Source: Bacillus cereus
Lineage (GTDB): Bacteria; Bacillota; Bacilli; Bacillales; Bacillaceae_G
Assembly (NCBI RefSeq): GCF_025917685.1
Contig: NZ_CP089518.1
Span: forward strand, 2,977,001-3,041,000
DNA length: 64,000 nt
Direction: 5' to 3'
Part shown: piece by piece, positions 8,637 to 16,927 of the stretch
Position numbering within the stretch: position 1 is the first letter of the stretch
How the letters are laid out: the number at the start of each line of letters is the position of its first letter
Notes under the pieces: generated by a model
What the model was told of the DNA's origin: nothing
Databases searched by the model: none
Seen by the model: only the letters and a program-made list of their open reading frames with translations
Translations under genes and position numbers: made by a program

Positions 8637-8763
8637 ATAAAGTGAAACTTTAATCAGCCCTCACCAATCGGGCTTTTACGGGCAGCCGCTCTCCCACCTA
8701 ACCTCTTTGCTCCAGCTGAATTTTGAGGTGGGAGTTTTACTGCCCGGCAAATAGCAGGATAAA
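8637..8763. repeat. bcr1-like interspersed repeat, copy 1
   Basis: About 127 bp beginning ATAAAGTGAAACTTTAATC and ending in a run with TGCCCGGCAAATAGC before a second ATAAA. The terminal ATAAA direct repeats look like 5-bp target duplications (TTTAT in the other orientation). Internal inverted segments (CTCCCACCT against AGGTGGGAG) would fold into a long hairpin. The same layout recurs at 21065-21196 and 23624-23740. From memory it matches the mobile repeat bcr1 described from the B. cereus group. Confidence 0.75.
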
Positions 8764-8822
8764 TCCTATACTTACATTTTCATTTAAAAATCAATAATTT
8801 TAAATATAGATTTATAGGTAAT

Positions 8823-8838
8823 TAAGTTCGTTAACTTA
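8823..8838. promoter_or_regulatory. inverted repeat upstream of the Lrp-family gene
   Basis: Perfect TAAGTT-CGTT-AACTTA, 58 bp before the regulator's start codon. It is a candidate operator for autoregulation; no other support. Confidence 0.35.
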
Positions 8839-8896
8839 TGATATTATAGTTATAATTTGTGATTTACTTTAGAAAACAAAAAGAGGAGGCTACACA

Positions 8897-9337
8897 ATGC
8901 AAAATGCAGTAAAATTAGATGAAGTTGACCATAAAATTATGAACTTGTTGTATGAAAATGCGAGAATTTCTGTTTCAGAAATAGGACGAATTATATCCAT
9001 GACGCAGCCTGCTGTAAAAGAGCGTATTAATAAACTTGAAGATCAAGGAGTTATAGCAGCTTATCGAACAAAATTTGAGCCTTCCAAAATTAATAAAAAC
9101 ATTCAAGCATTCATCATGTTTAAAACGAGCCAATGCTCTGATTTTATCCAATATTGTAATGCTGCTCCTGAAGTAACAGATTTATATCGAATTAGCGGGG
9201 AATTTAATTATATGATGAAGGTCATGAGCGATTCGATGGATTCTCTCGCTGCATTTTTAGACTCTTTAATGCAATTCGGATTATCGTCTCCTTTAATTGT
9301 TTTAAAGAGTGAGTTTGAGGAGAAATTGTCGTTCTAA
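8897..9337 (+). CDS. Lrp/AsnC family transcriptional regulator
   Basis: A 146-residue feast/famine regulator. An N-terminal winged helix (LDEVDHKIMNLLYENARISVSEIG, then MTQPAVKERINKLEDQGVI) is followed by an AsnC/RAM ligand domain (FIMFKTSQCSDF and onward). The start has a good ribosome site, AGAGGAGG, 8 bp before ATG. It is divergent from the dehydrogenase, and a palindrome upstream may be its own operator. The effector, probably an amino acid, is unknown. Confidence 0.9.
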   Translation: MQNAVKLDEVDHKIMNLLYENARISVSEIGRIISMTQPAVKERINKLEDQGVIAAYRTKFEPSKINKNIQAFIMFKTSQCSDFIQYCNAAPEVTDLYRISGEFNYMMKVMSDSMDSLAAFLDSLMQFGLSSPLIVLKSEFEEKLSF

Positions 9338-9420
9338 TAAAGGGATACGTATTATCCCCCGATAACAGTAAAAGTTTTTCCTTTATGAGAGAAACCAACA
9401 AAATCAATGATTAGTAAACA

Positions 9421-9452
9421 AAAAAGAACATTGATTTTCCAATGTTCTTTTT
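9421..9452. terminator. bidirectional terminator between the Lrp and M20 genes
   Basis: Perfect 13-bp stem AAAAAGAACATTG/CAATGTTCTTTTT with a 6-nt loop; both strands end in a T-run. It serves the convergent Lrp and amidohydrolase genes. Confidence 0.85.
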
Positions 9453-9504
9453 TACATTTCTGCTTATTAATTAGATTCCTCGTTGAATAAATTCCCCTTA
9501 TCCC

Positions 9505-10710
9505 TTATCCCTGATTCCTCTGCGCTTCCTTAAACTCTTCCTTCACCTTCTCTAACAGCCCTTCTTCCGTAATTAATCGATACGCCGTATTTGCAAGTGC
9601 TTTTGCGGATGTAATTAGCGCTTTATCTCCGAGTTCTGAACGTGCTGCTTCTCTAAATTCATTCGTATGTGCAATTAAGTCATCTGGGCCAATTTTAATG
9701 TATGGATGTATTGTCGGTACGACTTGGCTTACGTTTCCTGCGTCTGTTGAGCCGATTCCAATTCTTTCTTTACGATTTACGTCTTCACCTTGTAGTTCTA
9801 GTTCTTCGGCTACGACGTCATTAAATGTTTTTGTTACGAGTAATTCATCGATTTCATTTTGGAATTGATGAATTTTCACTTTCGTACCTGTTGCTAACGC
9901 TGCTCCTTGTGCGATATTTTTTACTTTTTCTGTTACTTCCGCACATCTTTTTCGCGTTGCTGCACGAATGAAGAACCTTGCTGCGGCGTAGTCAGGAATA
10001 ATGTTAGGTGCTTTTCCGCCCTCTGTAATAACACCATGAATTCTCACATCTGACGGCAATTGTTGGCGAAGTGCGTTAATACTGTTATACAGCTGGATAA
10101 TCGCATCTAATGCGTTAATCCCTTCTTCTGGTGAGGCTGCTGCATGAGCTGTTTTACCGTAAAAATGAAAATCAAGTGGATCGACTGCTAGTGAGGGACT
10201 TGTTGTTGCTGTTTTTCCGCTTGGATGGATCATAAGCGCTGCATCAATATTATTAAATAAACCAGCTTTTACATAACTCGATTTTGCGCTACCATTTGGT
10301 CCGCCTTCCTCTGCTGGTGTTCCAAACACGACAACTTCTCCGCCGATTTCTTCAAGTGTTTCTGATAAAGCAATTGCTGCTGCAACACTAATTGTGCCAA
10401 TTAAATTGTGACCACACGCATGACCGAGCCCCGGTAAAGCATCATACTCAGCTAAAAATGCGATAACTGGCCCTTGTTTTCCTGAACTTTTTCGTGCGAT
10501 AAAACCTGTTTCATGTCCCGCTATATTGTGCTGCAGTTGGAATCCTGCACTACCTAGTAATAAACTTAACGTTCTTGATGCGTAAAACTCTTGGTTACCA
10601 ATCTCCGGATTCGCATGAATATCATGACTTGTTTCTATGTACTTTTCCTTATTTCTTTCTATACTCTCTTCAATCGTTTTTCTTTGTGACGTTACTCCTG
10701 TCGCTCCCAT
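9505..10710 (-). CDS. M20 family amidohydrolase (N-acyl amino acid hydrolase type) under a SAM riboswitch
   Basis: Metal-dependent aminoacylase/carboxypeptidase of the M20D subfamily, about 401 residues. It shows the HANPEIG start region, the GHACGHNLIG metal loop, the PAEEGGPNGSA segment with catalytic Glu, and a dimerisation domain in the middle (KTAHAAASPEEG). The start is the ATG at 10710, which has AAAGGAGGAAG 5 bp ahead; a longer frame upstream runs through the leader terminator. An intact SAM-I riboswitch and terminator precede it. Expression is therefore expected when S-adenosylmethionine is low, so its natural substrate is probably an N-acylated sulphur amino acid (inference). Confidence 0.88.
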   Translation of the reverse strand: MGATGVTSQRKTIEESIERNKEKYIETSHDIHANPEIGNQEFYASRTLSLLLGSAGFQLQHNIAGHETGFIARKSSGKQGPVIAFLAEYDALPGLGHACGHNLIGTISVAAAIALSETLEEIGGEVVVFGTPAEEGGPNGSAKSSYVKAGLFNNIDAALMIHPSGKTATTSPSLAVDPLDFHFYGKTAHAAASPEEGINALDAIIQLYNSINALRQQLPSDVRIHGVITEGGKAPNIIPDYAAARFFIRAATRKRCAEVTEKVKNIAQGAALATGTKVKIHQFQNEIDELLVTKTFNDVVAEELELQGEDVNRKERIGIGSTDAGNVSQVVPTIHPYIKIGPDDLIAHTNEFREAARSELGDKALITSAKALANTAYRLITEEGLLEKVKEEFKEAQRNQG

Positions 10711-10739
10711 TTTTCTTCCTCCTTTTATTTTCACGTAAA

Positions 10740-10772
10740 AAAGCCTCTTTCTAAAAGATAGAAAGAGGCTTT
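10740..10772 (-). terminator. riboswitch terminator
   Basis: A perfect 14-bp stem (AAAGCCTCTTTCTA with its complement) and a 5-nt loop, followed by TTTTTTACG on the minus strand. It lies between the SAM aptamer and the amidohydrolase start, as expected for a transcriptional OFF switch. Confidence 0.85.
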
Positions 10773-10798
10773 GAAATATACATTCAAAATGAGCTTCT

Positions 10799-10900
10799 TT
10801 CTTATCTTTCAAGTTACCTTGCTGGAATTGGCACAGTATTCATAAAGAATCCGCTGCCGAGGTGTCATAGGGCCAGTCCCTCAACCTCTCGTGATAAGAA
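10799..10900 (-). ncRNA. SAM-I (S-box) riboswitch
   Basis: The minus-strand sequence carries the S-box core. P1 pairs TTCTTATC (10900-10893) with GATAAGAA (10806-10799). Within it are the conserved AGAGGT, GGGACTGGCCC and TATGACACCTCGGCAGC blocks, then GTGCCAATTCC and AGCAAG. The order and spacing match the known SAM-I aptamer. A terminator follows 26 nt downstream. Confidence 0.93.
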
Positions 10901-10975
10901 TTTTCATAAAATTATATTAAATTATTTTCATTCTAAATTCATTCCGAATAAAAGTCAAGGAATTCCTATCCGAAT

Positions 10976-13255
10976 TTACCGAATATCTAAAAATCCTTTT
11001 AATACACCAATTGTCTCCGGTGCTTGCAGTCTTGCACATATGTACGGAAATTCCGTACTACCTTCAAACATCATTTGAGATGTGAGAGGTGCCCCTGCCC
11101 AAAAGATTTCATCATCAATTACTATAAACGGGAACGCTTTGTTTTGCCTTTGTAACTTTACATTTTTTAATGGAACTGGTCCGTCACTATACACTGTTAT
11201 TTGCGCATTTGTACGCATTAACGCTTGCCATACTCGTTTATCCACTTGTCTTGTACTTGGAAGTGAAATGATAATTTTTCGTTTTGCCGCTAGAATATCT
11301 TTTAATAACCCTTTCGGCTCTTCAAGATTCATTTCCATAAACCAGCGTAAACGTTTCGAAATTTTTCGCTCCCACAATTGTCTTGATGTCGTTCGATCAT
11401 ACACATCACCGTGACGTTCTATATGTGCAGTTAATTGTGATAACGCTTGTTTTCTCGAAAGGTTTTTACGCATATAATGGCAATCCGATAATTGAATGAA
11501 TTTCCCTCTCGCTCTCGTTACTGCTACATTGACGAGGCGATGGTTTTTATGATCAAAGAATAACACACCAGGACGTTCCTGTGGATAACTATCAACCGTA
11601 TCAAAGATCATCATATCTCTTTCAGAACCTTGAAACTTATGAACTGTTGCCGCTAATACTGGTATATTTTGATATTTCGTTCTCTGTAACATTTCTCTAA
11701 TACATGTTGATAAAAAGCGGGACTGTGCTCGGTACGGTGTAACTACACCAATTGATTGAACACCGTCTAACAGTCCAATTAGCATCATTTGCATCGCCAC
11801 TAAACCAGACATAATATTAAAACGCGAACCAGAAGCAGCATCTTTTAACGAAAATGCTCCCATTAAGCTCGTATCAAATAAAACACTCGCTTCATTTGCG
11901 AACGGTTGTAGTTGCGCAAGTTTTTTACGCTCTGAAACAGACGGATGATCGTACACTCTATTTTTATAAATAAATGAGTTCGTAAACTTCGATATGTCTG
12001 CATGCATACGTCTTTGTTCCTGCAACATAAAAAGGTTGGGATGTGCTTCTGATTTATTTACAGTATCAACAATCCCGGCATGATAAAACATATCTTCGCC
12101 GAGCCATTTTCGAACGAGTTCATGGTTCGCCATTGCGATCGGAGGTAACTGTAAAAAGTCACCGCAAACGACGATACGTTTTCCAAGTGAAGCTGCTAAT
12201 GCAATTTGCGGAACATAGGCCATACTTACTTCATCTACGACAACTAAATCAAATGTGCGATCATAAATAAGCGCATCAATTGCACATTTTGATAAAGTCG
12301 CACCGATTACTTTCGCATTTTCAATATATTCTTTTTCTACTTCTTTAATTTTCGCTTTTTGCTTTCGAAGATCACTTTCTATCTCTTGTATACGCTTCTT
12401 ATCAGCAGAAGTCGCTTTATATGATAAAATCTTTTCACGAAGATCTTGTCGTGTCTCTTCTAAATAAAGTCTTTCTTCTCCCCAAGATCCGTTCGTCGTT
12501 TCAACCAACTTCGATGCTAGTAATGTTTCATGATTTCGTATATGCTCATGTTGACTATAACCGTAACGAACGATTTCACCAGGTGTCCATTTCTTTTTCT
12601 TCTCAATTTGCTTCGTTACTTCACTCATTAATACGTCAACTGCCGCATTACTATGAGCTAACACAAGTACCGATTTCCCTTTTTGATAATGAGCCGAAAT
12701 AATACGTGATAAATTGTAAGACTTCCCTGTTCCCGGTGGTCCCCACACGTACGTTGTCGGATTGTAAAACGACCGATACGCCAATTCATTTTTCGGATTT
12801 TTCATCTTCTCAATATGTTTCGGACTGCTCGTTCCCTCTACTAAACGTTTAATTCGTTGACGTCTTAGTTTATCTTTACGGGCTTCCTTCAAACGCTCTT
12901 GCAGCTGTTCTAATAGTTGCCACGGTTCACTGTATAAAACCGCTTCTCTTATTTCGCCTTGTATATAATCATTTAATTTCAGTTCGATTTCTAATCCATG
13001 CACAGATAGTACTTCCCCTGTCGCTTCCTCACCATCGAACTCAATTCGAATTGGTGAACCTTCAGGTATGCTTACTTCCGAAATAAGCTGAAAGACATAT
13101 ACCGTACTTTCATAATCTGTATATAAAAAACGACCGTTCATGATAGAAATTTTACTACCACCTATCGTTTTCCAATGTTTAATTTCATACGCTAACGCAT
13201 AATGCCACTCTTTCATTGTTTCCGATAATGAAGGAGTTTGAGTAGGTGTATTCAT
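10976..13255 (-). CDS. UPF1/DNA2-like superfamily 1 helicase with C-terminal PLD-like domain
   Basis: About 759 residues from the ATG preceded by AAGGAG (13255). Helicase motifs appear in order: Walker A GPPGTGKS (motif I), VVVDEVSMA (II), GDFLQLPP (III), QEQRRMH (IV), TPYRAQ (Va region), TVHKFQGSERD (V) and NVAVTRARG (VI). This is the SF1B arrangement of DNA2/UPF1/Dna2-like enzymes that unwind RNA or DNA. After motif VI a further 200 residues include IVIDDEIFWAGAP, which resembles the second half of a phospholipase D-like fold but lacks a clear HKD histidine. The cellular role is unknown. It stands alone, divergent from a VOC gene. Confidence 0.85.
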   Translation of the reverse strand: MNTPTQTPSLSETMKEWHYALAYEIKHWKTIGGSKISIMNGRFLYTDYESTVYVFQLISEVSIPEGSPIRIEFDGEEATGEVLSVHGLEIELKLNDYIQGEIREAVLYSEPWQLLEQLQERLKEARKDKLRRQRIKRLVEGTSSPKHIEKMKNPKNELAYRSFYNPTTYVWGPPGTGKSYNLSRIISAHYQKGKSVLVLAHSNAAVDVLMSEVTKQIEKKKKWTPGEIVRYGYSQHEHIRNHETLLASKLVETTNGSWGEERLYLEETRQDLREKILSYKATSADKKRIQEIESDLRKQKAKIKEVEKEYIENAKVIGATLSKCAIDALIYDRTFDLVVVDEVSMAYVPQIALAASLGKRIVVCGDFLQLPPIAMANHELVRKWLGEDMFYHAGIVDTVNKSEAHPNLFMLQEQRRMHADISKFTNSFIYKNRVYDHPSVSERKKLAQLQPFANEASVLFDTSLMGAFSLKDAASGSRFNIMSGLVAMQMMLIGLLDGVQSIGVVTPYRAQSRFLSTCIREMLQRTKYQNIPVLAATVHKFQGSERDMMIFDTVDSYPQERPGVLFFDHKNHRLVNVAVTRARGKFIQLSDCHYMRKNLSRKQALSQLTAHIERHGDVYDRTTSRQLWERKISKRLRWFMEMNLEEPKGLLKDILAAKRKIIISLPSTRQVDKRVWQALMRTNAQITVYSDGPVPLKNVKLQRQNKAFPFIVIDDEIFWAGAPLTSQMMFEGSTEFPYICARLQAPETIGVLKGFLDIR

Positions 13256-13396
13256 CGTATAATCTCCTTCCTTCTCCCCAAACATACTTTCTCACTATAC
13301 CATATAACAAGCTCAAAATTGTAAGGTTTTTATCTTGATTATTTTCTTAATTTTCAATAATATATTGTATATAATTTTCAGAAAGAAGGAATCTAC

Positions 13397-13789
13397 ATGC
13401 CAGTTAGAAGAATTGAACACGTAGGACTTATGGTTGCAAACTTAGAAACATCTATCTCATTTTATGAAGAAGTAGTCGGCTTACAGCTCCTTAAACGTAT
13501 GGGGCATCCAAACCCAGATTTAAAACTCGCTTTTTTAGGTGTGGAAGAATCGAAGGAAACAATACTCGAATTAATTGAAGGTTATAATTCTTCTCTTCCA
13601 GCAGAAGGAAAAGTACATCACATTTGCTTTAAAGTGGATTCATTAGAGGAAGAAATCGAAAGACTACAAAAACACAAAGTAACCTTTCTACTAGGAGAAG
13701 AAATTGAAACATTACCGGATGGAACACGTTACATATTCTTCGCTGGTCCTGATGGAGAGTGGATTGAGTTTTTTGAGACAGAAAGATAA
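13397..13789 (+). CDS. VOC family (glyoxalase I-like) protein
   Basis: A 130-residue single-unit vicinal oxygen chelate protein. The two beta-alpha-beta-beta-beta modules begin RIEHVGLMVANLETSISFYEE and KVHHICFKVDSLEEEI. The likely metal ligands are His8, Glu near 58 (ILELIEG), His near 74 (VHHIC) and Glu near 126 (EWIEFFE). The set suggests glyoxalase I or methylmalonyl-CoA epimerase-type chemistry; the substrate is not determined. An AGAAAGAAGG site precedes the ATG. Confidence 0.85.
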   Translation: MPVRRIEHVGLMVANLETSISFYEEVVGLQLLKRMGHPNPDLKLAFLGVEESKETILELIEGYNSSLPAEGKVHHICFKVDSLEEEIERLQKHKVTFLLGEEIETLPDGTRYIFFAGPDGEWIEFFETER

Positions 13790-13843
13790 AGTTCACACCG
13801 ATCGGGCCATTTAATGGAGCGAGTTTGTGGAAGGTGAAAAACT

Positions 13844-14032
13844 ATGAAAAAATTTTCTCGAACAGGAAAAATATTATTAGCTTTTGGCGCAGGTCAATTG
13901 TTTTGGGGACTTGTAATGCTTATTGGAACTAATTTATTTGAGCACACGGGTAACACAGTGAGATATAGTATTCTAATCACCGGAATGGTTTGTTGCATTG
14001 CATCTAACTTTTTTAGAGAACCTAAGAGCTAA
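13844..14032 (+). CDS. small two-helix membrane protein
   Basis: A 62-residue protein with two hydrophobic helices (ILLAFGAGQLFWGLVMLIG and YSILITGMVCCIASNFF) and basic ends. GGAAGGTG lies 8 bp before the ATG. No family recognised. It sits between a VOC gene and another small membrane protein and may be cotranscribed with them. Confidence 0.6.
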   Translation: MKKFSRTGKILLAFGAGQLFWGLVMLIGTNLFEHTGNTVRYSILITGMVCCIASNFFREPKS

Positions 14033-14096
14033 CTAATACGTGAGTTATACTTCCTGTTATAAATAACTTTATTATCAACATAAGGAGCAGAAACTG

Positions 14097-14417
14097 ATGA
14101 ATACAGTCTTTATTATCGTTTTTTGGGTACTTATACTATTTCCACTTCTTTATATAATCCTGATAAAGAAGTGGAATATAAAAGTAGCTACCTTATTTGT
14201 TGGAAGAATTCTATTAAGCATTGTCTATTTCATAAATGGAATGGTGTTAGGACTGCAACGAAATTGGATAGATCCTCCCTATGAAACCGAATGGGATTTC
14301 TTTATAAAGTCTTTACTAAAAGGAAAAACTGATGCACTTATACACTTGCTACTTCTAATTATTCTTGTCACATTCGACTTAATAATCTTATTTTATTATA
14401 GAAATAAAAAGAATTAG
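14097..14417 (+). CDS. hypothetical membrane protein
   Basis: A 106-residue protein with about three hydrophobic helices (residues 3-22, 32-52, 82-100) and a lysine-rich C-terminus. AAGGAG lies 8 bp upstream of ATG. No family recognised. A hairpin at 14680-14703 may be its terminator. Confidence 0.6.
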   Translation: MNTVFIIVFWVLILFPLLYIILIKKWNIKVATLFVGRILLSIVYFINGMVLGLQRNWIDPPYETEWDFFIKSLLKGKTDALIHLLLLIILVTFDLIILFYYRNKKN

Positions 14418-14679
14418 CATGTCTCCCTATTTCTTTTATCTTATCCCATATTGATGCGTAGGAAACAACCTTATTTATTATACGACAAAACAATGATAAA
14501 TACGGACCTGTTATCAGGTCTTCTTTGTTACACTCTTTTTTAAAACACATAGCCCAAACAGAATTTGTTATTCCTAGTTACTAAACAATAGTAATGTTTA
14601 TAATTTTGCAACATGTATAGATGGGTATATATATATTGCAATTACTTTAGCAAATTACAAATAAATTTGCATTTACTGT

Positions 14680-14703
14680 GACCCTTACCTCCCAGTAAGG
14701 GTC
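14680..14703 (+). terminator. hairpin, possible terminator
   Basis: Perfect 9-bp stem GACCCTTAC/GTAAGGGTC with a 6-nt loop, followed by TTACCCTTTTAT. It lies 260 bp after the nearest plus-strand gene. The stretch between that gene and the hairpin shows nothing else. Confidence 0.5.
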
Positions 14704-14833
14704 TTACCCTTTTATAAATAACTATTTCAATACAACTTTTTTCACAGTACTTTCACGTCAATTTCACAAACTCAAGAACTCTCAGATGTTACACTTAATA
14801 CATCCTTTTCCAAGGAACTATATGCCGATACAT

Positions 14834-14857
14834 GAATCCCTATCTATATAGGGATTC
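14834..14857 (+). terminator. orphan intrinsic terminator
   Basis: Perfect 10-bp stem GAATCCCTAT/ATAGGGATTC with a 4-nt loop, followed by TTTTGT. No coding sequence directly precedes it on the plus strand, so it may end a small transcript or be a relic. Confidence 0.55.
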
Positions 14858-14900
14858 TTTTGTGCGAGATCCCCCTCACCATCAATTTAAGAATTCAAAA

Positions 14901-14928
14901 AAAGAAGGGGTTCATCCCCCTCCTTTTT
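14901..14928 (-). terminator. terminator of the YdhR-like gene
   Basis: GC-rich hairpin on the minus strand (AAGGAGGGG against CCCCTTC), followed by TTTTTTT. It begins 22 bp past the stop at 14951. Confidence 0.65.
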
Positions 14929-14950
14929 AAGCTTGCTCCGACTGTCGGAA

Positions 14951-15256
14951 TTATTTAATAGAACCACGATTCAGTTCCGTTAATTTTTCATTGATGTTAA
15001 AAATTCTTACTCTAATATCTTTAACACCAGCTGCTTCAAGTCTGTTCTTGTGCATTTCAGCGTATTTTTCAGCATCTTGTTTTTCTTCAAATACATAAAT
15101 GCCTCCAGCTTCTTTCGTTTCTTCATTCTCTGTCCATATTTTCCAATGGAACCCTTCTTCTTCATTAATACTTTTTGCTAAATCCCAAAACGCTTTTTCC
15201 ATTTCTTCACCAAAAGGACCTTCAAACGGAAAATCAACTTGTAATAAATATGCCAT
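14951..15256 (-). CDS. YdhR-like putative monooxygenase
   Basis: A 101-residue protein resembling the YdhR family of the dimeric alpha/beta barrel fold, which is related to small antibiotic-biosynthesis monooxygenases. It begins LLQVDFPFEGPFG, as such proteins do, and has the GGIYVFEEKQDAEKYAEMH segment. GGAGTGAG precedes the ATG. The substrate is unknown and the family is not well characterised biochemically. Confidence 0.75.
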   Translation of the reverse strand: MAYLLQVDFPFEGPFGEEMEKAFWDLAKSINEEEGFHWKIWTENEETKEAGGIYVFEEKQDAEKYAEMHKNRLEAAGVKDIRVRIFNINEKLTELNRGSIK

Positions 15257-15469
15257 CTTTACTCACTCCTATTTTTAATATAAAATTCATCAGGAATTCC
15301 TTTGTATAAAAATCCTTCCCATTCTTTTACTGATTATGTTTTTTTCGATTCTAATAATGGGAATGTCTCAAGTTAGCGCTACTATTATTCCAGTACTAGT
15401 TTGAGGCTTTCCCTATTCTTTATTGTATTTAAAAATTAAAGAGTTATTAAAAGCTCATTAAAAAGAGAT

Positions 15470-15730
15470 CTATTTAGACTTAAGATTCCTACCTATATAT
15501 TGAACAATTTTTCTAAACTCTGTCGATGTTGAACGACCAAATGGAATCGTTTGTCTCTGTTGATATAGTAGTTGTCCATTTTTCTTCATAAGAAAGTAGG
15601 CAGGTTTTCCATGAGTACCATGGGCTTCATAAGGGATAGCATCGCCATGATAGAAAACATCATAAGCTTTTAAATCAACCAGATATTCATCTGATCCAAT
15701 CAGGAATGATAAATTATTTTCCAATACCAT
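15470..15730 (-). CDS. truncated peroxiredoxin-like protein (possible remnant)
   Basis: An 86-residue frame. Its second half (GKPAYFLMKKNGQLLYQQRQ then PFGR) resembles the C-terminal part of redoxin/AhpC-TSA proteins, where a predicted strand is followed by a turn with K-x-G. The N-terminal thioredoxin half with the catalytic Cys is absent, so the protein would be inactive as a peroxidase. AAGGA lies only 2 bp from the ATG but 8 bp from an in-frame TTG two codons later. It is either a small domain protein or a 5'-truncated gene. Confidence 0.4.
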   Translation of the reverse strand: MVLENNLSFLIGSDEYLVDLKAYDVFYHGDAIPYEAHGTHGKPAYFLMKKNGQLLYQQRQTIPFGRSTSTEFRKIVQYIGRNLKSK

Positions 15731-15783
15731 ATTCCTTAAGAATTGTCCGGTTAATTACTATTTATCTAAATACATTCATACTA

Positions 15784-16275
15784 CTAATTAATAAGCAACG
15801 CTATGAGTAGTGCCGACACACTCAAAATGCACGTTAAGGTACGCGTGTGATTCAGCAACGTCCAATGGGATTCAAATTTGACTCTGAGTTCATCCCATCC
15901 AGAATCTCTTACAGGTAGTTCAGCTGAGATAATTGCTCTATTCATCGGAAGGTTTCCTGTGAAAGTGATCAGTAGAGTGGCAACATAACTAATCAATGCG
16001 ATTAATCCTAAAATAACTTTATCAAATTGCTGTAGGTAAACGGCTAATACAACAAAACCAATCTGCGCTATAAGAGCACCGTTTGAAATGAAGAGAAAAA
16101 TCGGATTAGCCACTGATGAGGTAAAGTGTCTAACCGAAAGAACGAAGGTACGATCATCCGAATTCCGAAGGCCAGGCATGACAGAATTTGAGTATGCAAA
16201 AACGGTTCCAGCAACAATACTTGTTGTCAATATAGCAAGAAACGCTAAGACGTTGAAAAATAATAACCCATTCAT
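15784..16275 (-). CDS. DUF1772 (anthrone oxygenase-like) membrane protein
   Basis: A 163-residue protein with four hydrophobic helices. The family hallmark is visible: FTGNLPMNRAI followed by WDELRVKFESHWTLLNHTRT, typical of DUF1772/anthrone-oxygenase proteins. AGGGGGTG precedes the ATG. It sits just after a DoxX gene and a MarR regulator and is probably part of their regulon. No catalytic role is established for bacterial members. Confidence 0.8.
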   Translation of the reverse strand: MNGLLFFNVLAFLAILTTSIVAGTVFAYSNSVMPGLRNSDDRTFVLSVRHFTSSVANPIFLFISNGALIAQIGFVVLAVYLQQFDKVILGLIALISYVATLLITFTGNLPMNRAIISAELPVRDSGWDELRVKFESHWTLLNHTRTLTCILSVSALLIALLIN

Positions 16276-16358
16276 ATGTTTTCACACCCCCTATCTATAA
16301 AATAATTACAAAACGATACCAGCTTAAACGCATAAAGTTTAACAGTTTTCGGTTATGT

Positions 16359-16712
16359 TTAAAAAATATGATAACAACTTATCCCTAAACTAAGGACAAA
16401 CAAAACAAGCGCAGGTATTGCTTTCTTAAAGGGATCTTTCGCTAATACAATAAGAGTTAATGCAGCTGCAAGCATCGTACCGCCTAACAACAATCCTGCC
16501 AATAAAGCTGCCATTGGGACCCAAATTCCTATCAACATTCCAATTGCTCCTACAATCTCAAAAGCCCCAGTTAAGAAATTAAAAAACGAAGGTAAACCAA
16601 ATCGTTTGAACTCATCTGCCATTTTCCCAGATATAATTTTCGTACCTGTCATTAAAAAGAACAGAAACAATACAACTTTTACTACATTGATTAATATTAA
16701 AATAGCAATCAC
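16359..16712 (-). CDS. DoxX family membrane protein
   Basis: A 117-residue, four-helix protein of the DoxX/SURF4 type (FKRFGLPSFFNFLTGAFEIVGAIGMLIG). Members are often linked to redox or quinone stress. The only start in frame is GTG at 16712, with a weak AAGAAAG site. A perfect ATGCTATAGCAT palindrome lies 29 bp upstream, so it is probably repressed by the adjacent MarR protein. Confidence 0.8.
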   Translation of the reverse strand: MIAILILINVVKVVLFLFFLMTGTKIISGKMADEFKRFGLPSFFNFLTGAFEIVGAIGMLIGIWVPMAALLAGLLLGGTMLAAALTLIVLAKDPFKKAIPALVLFVLSLGISCYHIF

Positions 16713-16740
16713 ATCTTTCTTATTTATTTGATATTTTTAC

Positions 16741-16752
16741 ATGCTATAGCAT
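16741..16752 (-). promoter_or_regulatory. MarR-type operator ahead of doxX
   Basis: Perfect palindrome ATGCTATAGCAT, 29 bp upstream of the DoxX gene start. It is identical to the one at 16854-16865. Confidence 0.65.
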
Positions 16753-16853
16753 ATATAATACAAAAATTTGACTGGTACTAGGAAAAAAGGTGATTCTGAA
16801 TCAAATATCATACAAAATAAAGCTATCTCCCCATTACTCGAAACAACTAATAT

Positions 16854-16865
16854 ATGCTATAGCAT
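16854..16865. promoter_or_regulatory. second MarR-type operator
   Basis: Perfect palindrome ATGCTATAGCAT in the gap between doxX and the MarR gene. Tandem AGCAT half sites follow at 16903-16912. Confidence 0.6.
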
Positions 16866-16927
16866 ACATTATACCTAAAACAAAGTTTGTCCCTTATAAA
16901 TAGCATAGCATCAATAAGGAACAAATA

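Noticed and set aside
10711..10812. Longer N-terminus of the M20 amidohydrolase
   Set aside because: It would be read from the terminator of the SAM riboswitch; the ATG at 10710 has AAAGGAGG.
14368..14550. 60-codon minus-strand frame overlapping a small membrane protein gene
   Set aside because: Overlaps a better supported plus-strand gene and has no ribosome site.
15349..15416. Imperfect stem GGGAATGTCTCAA/TTGAGGCTTTCCC
   Set aside because: Two mismatches, a loop of about 28 nt and no T-run; too weak to call.
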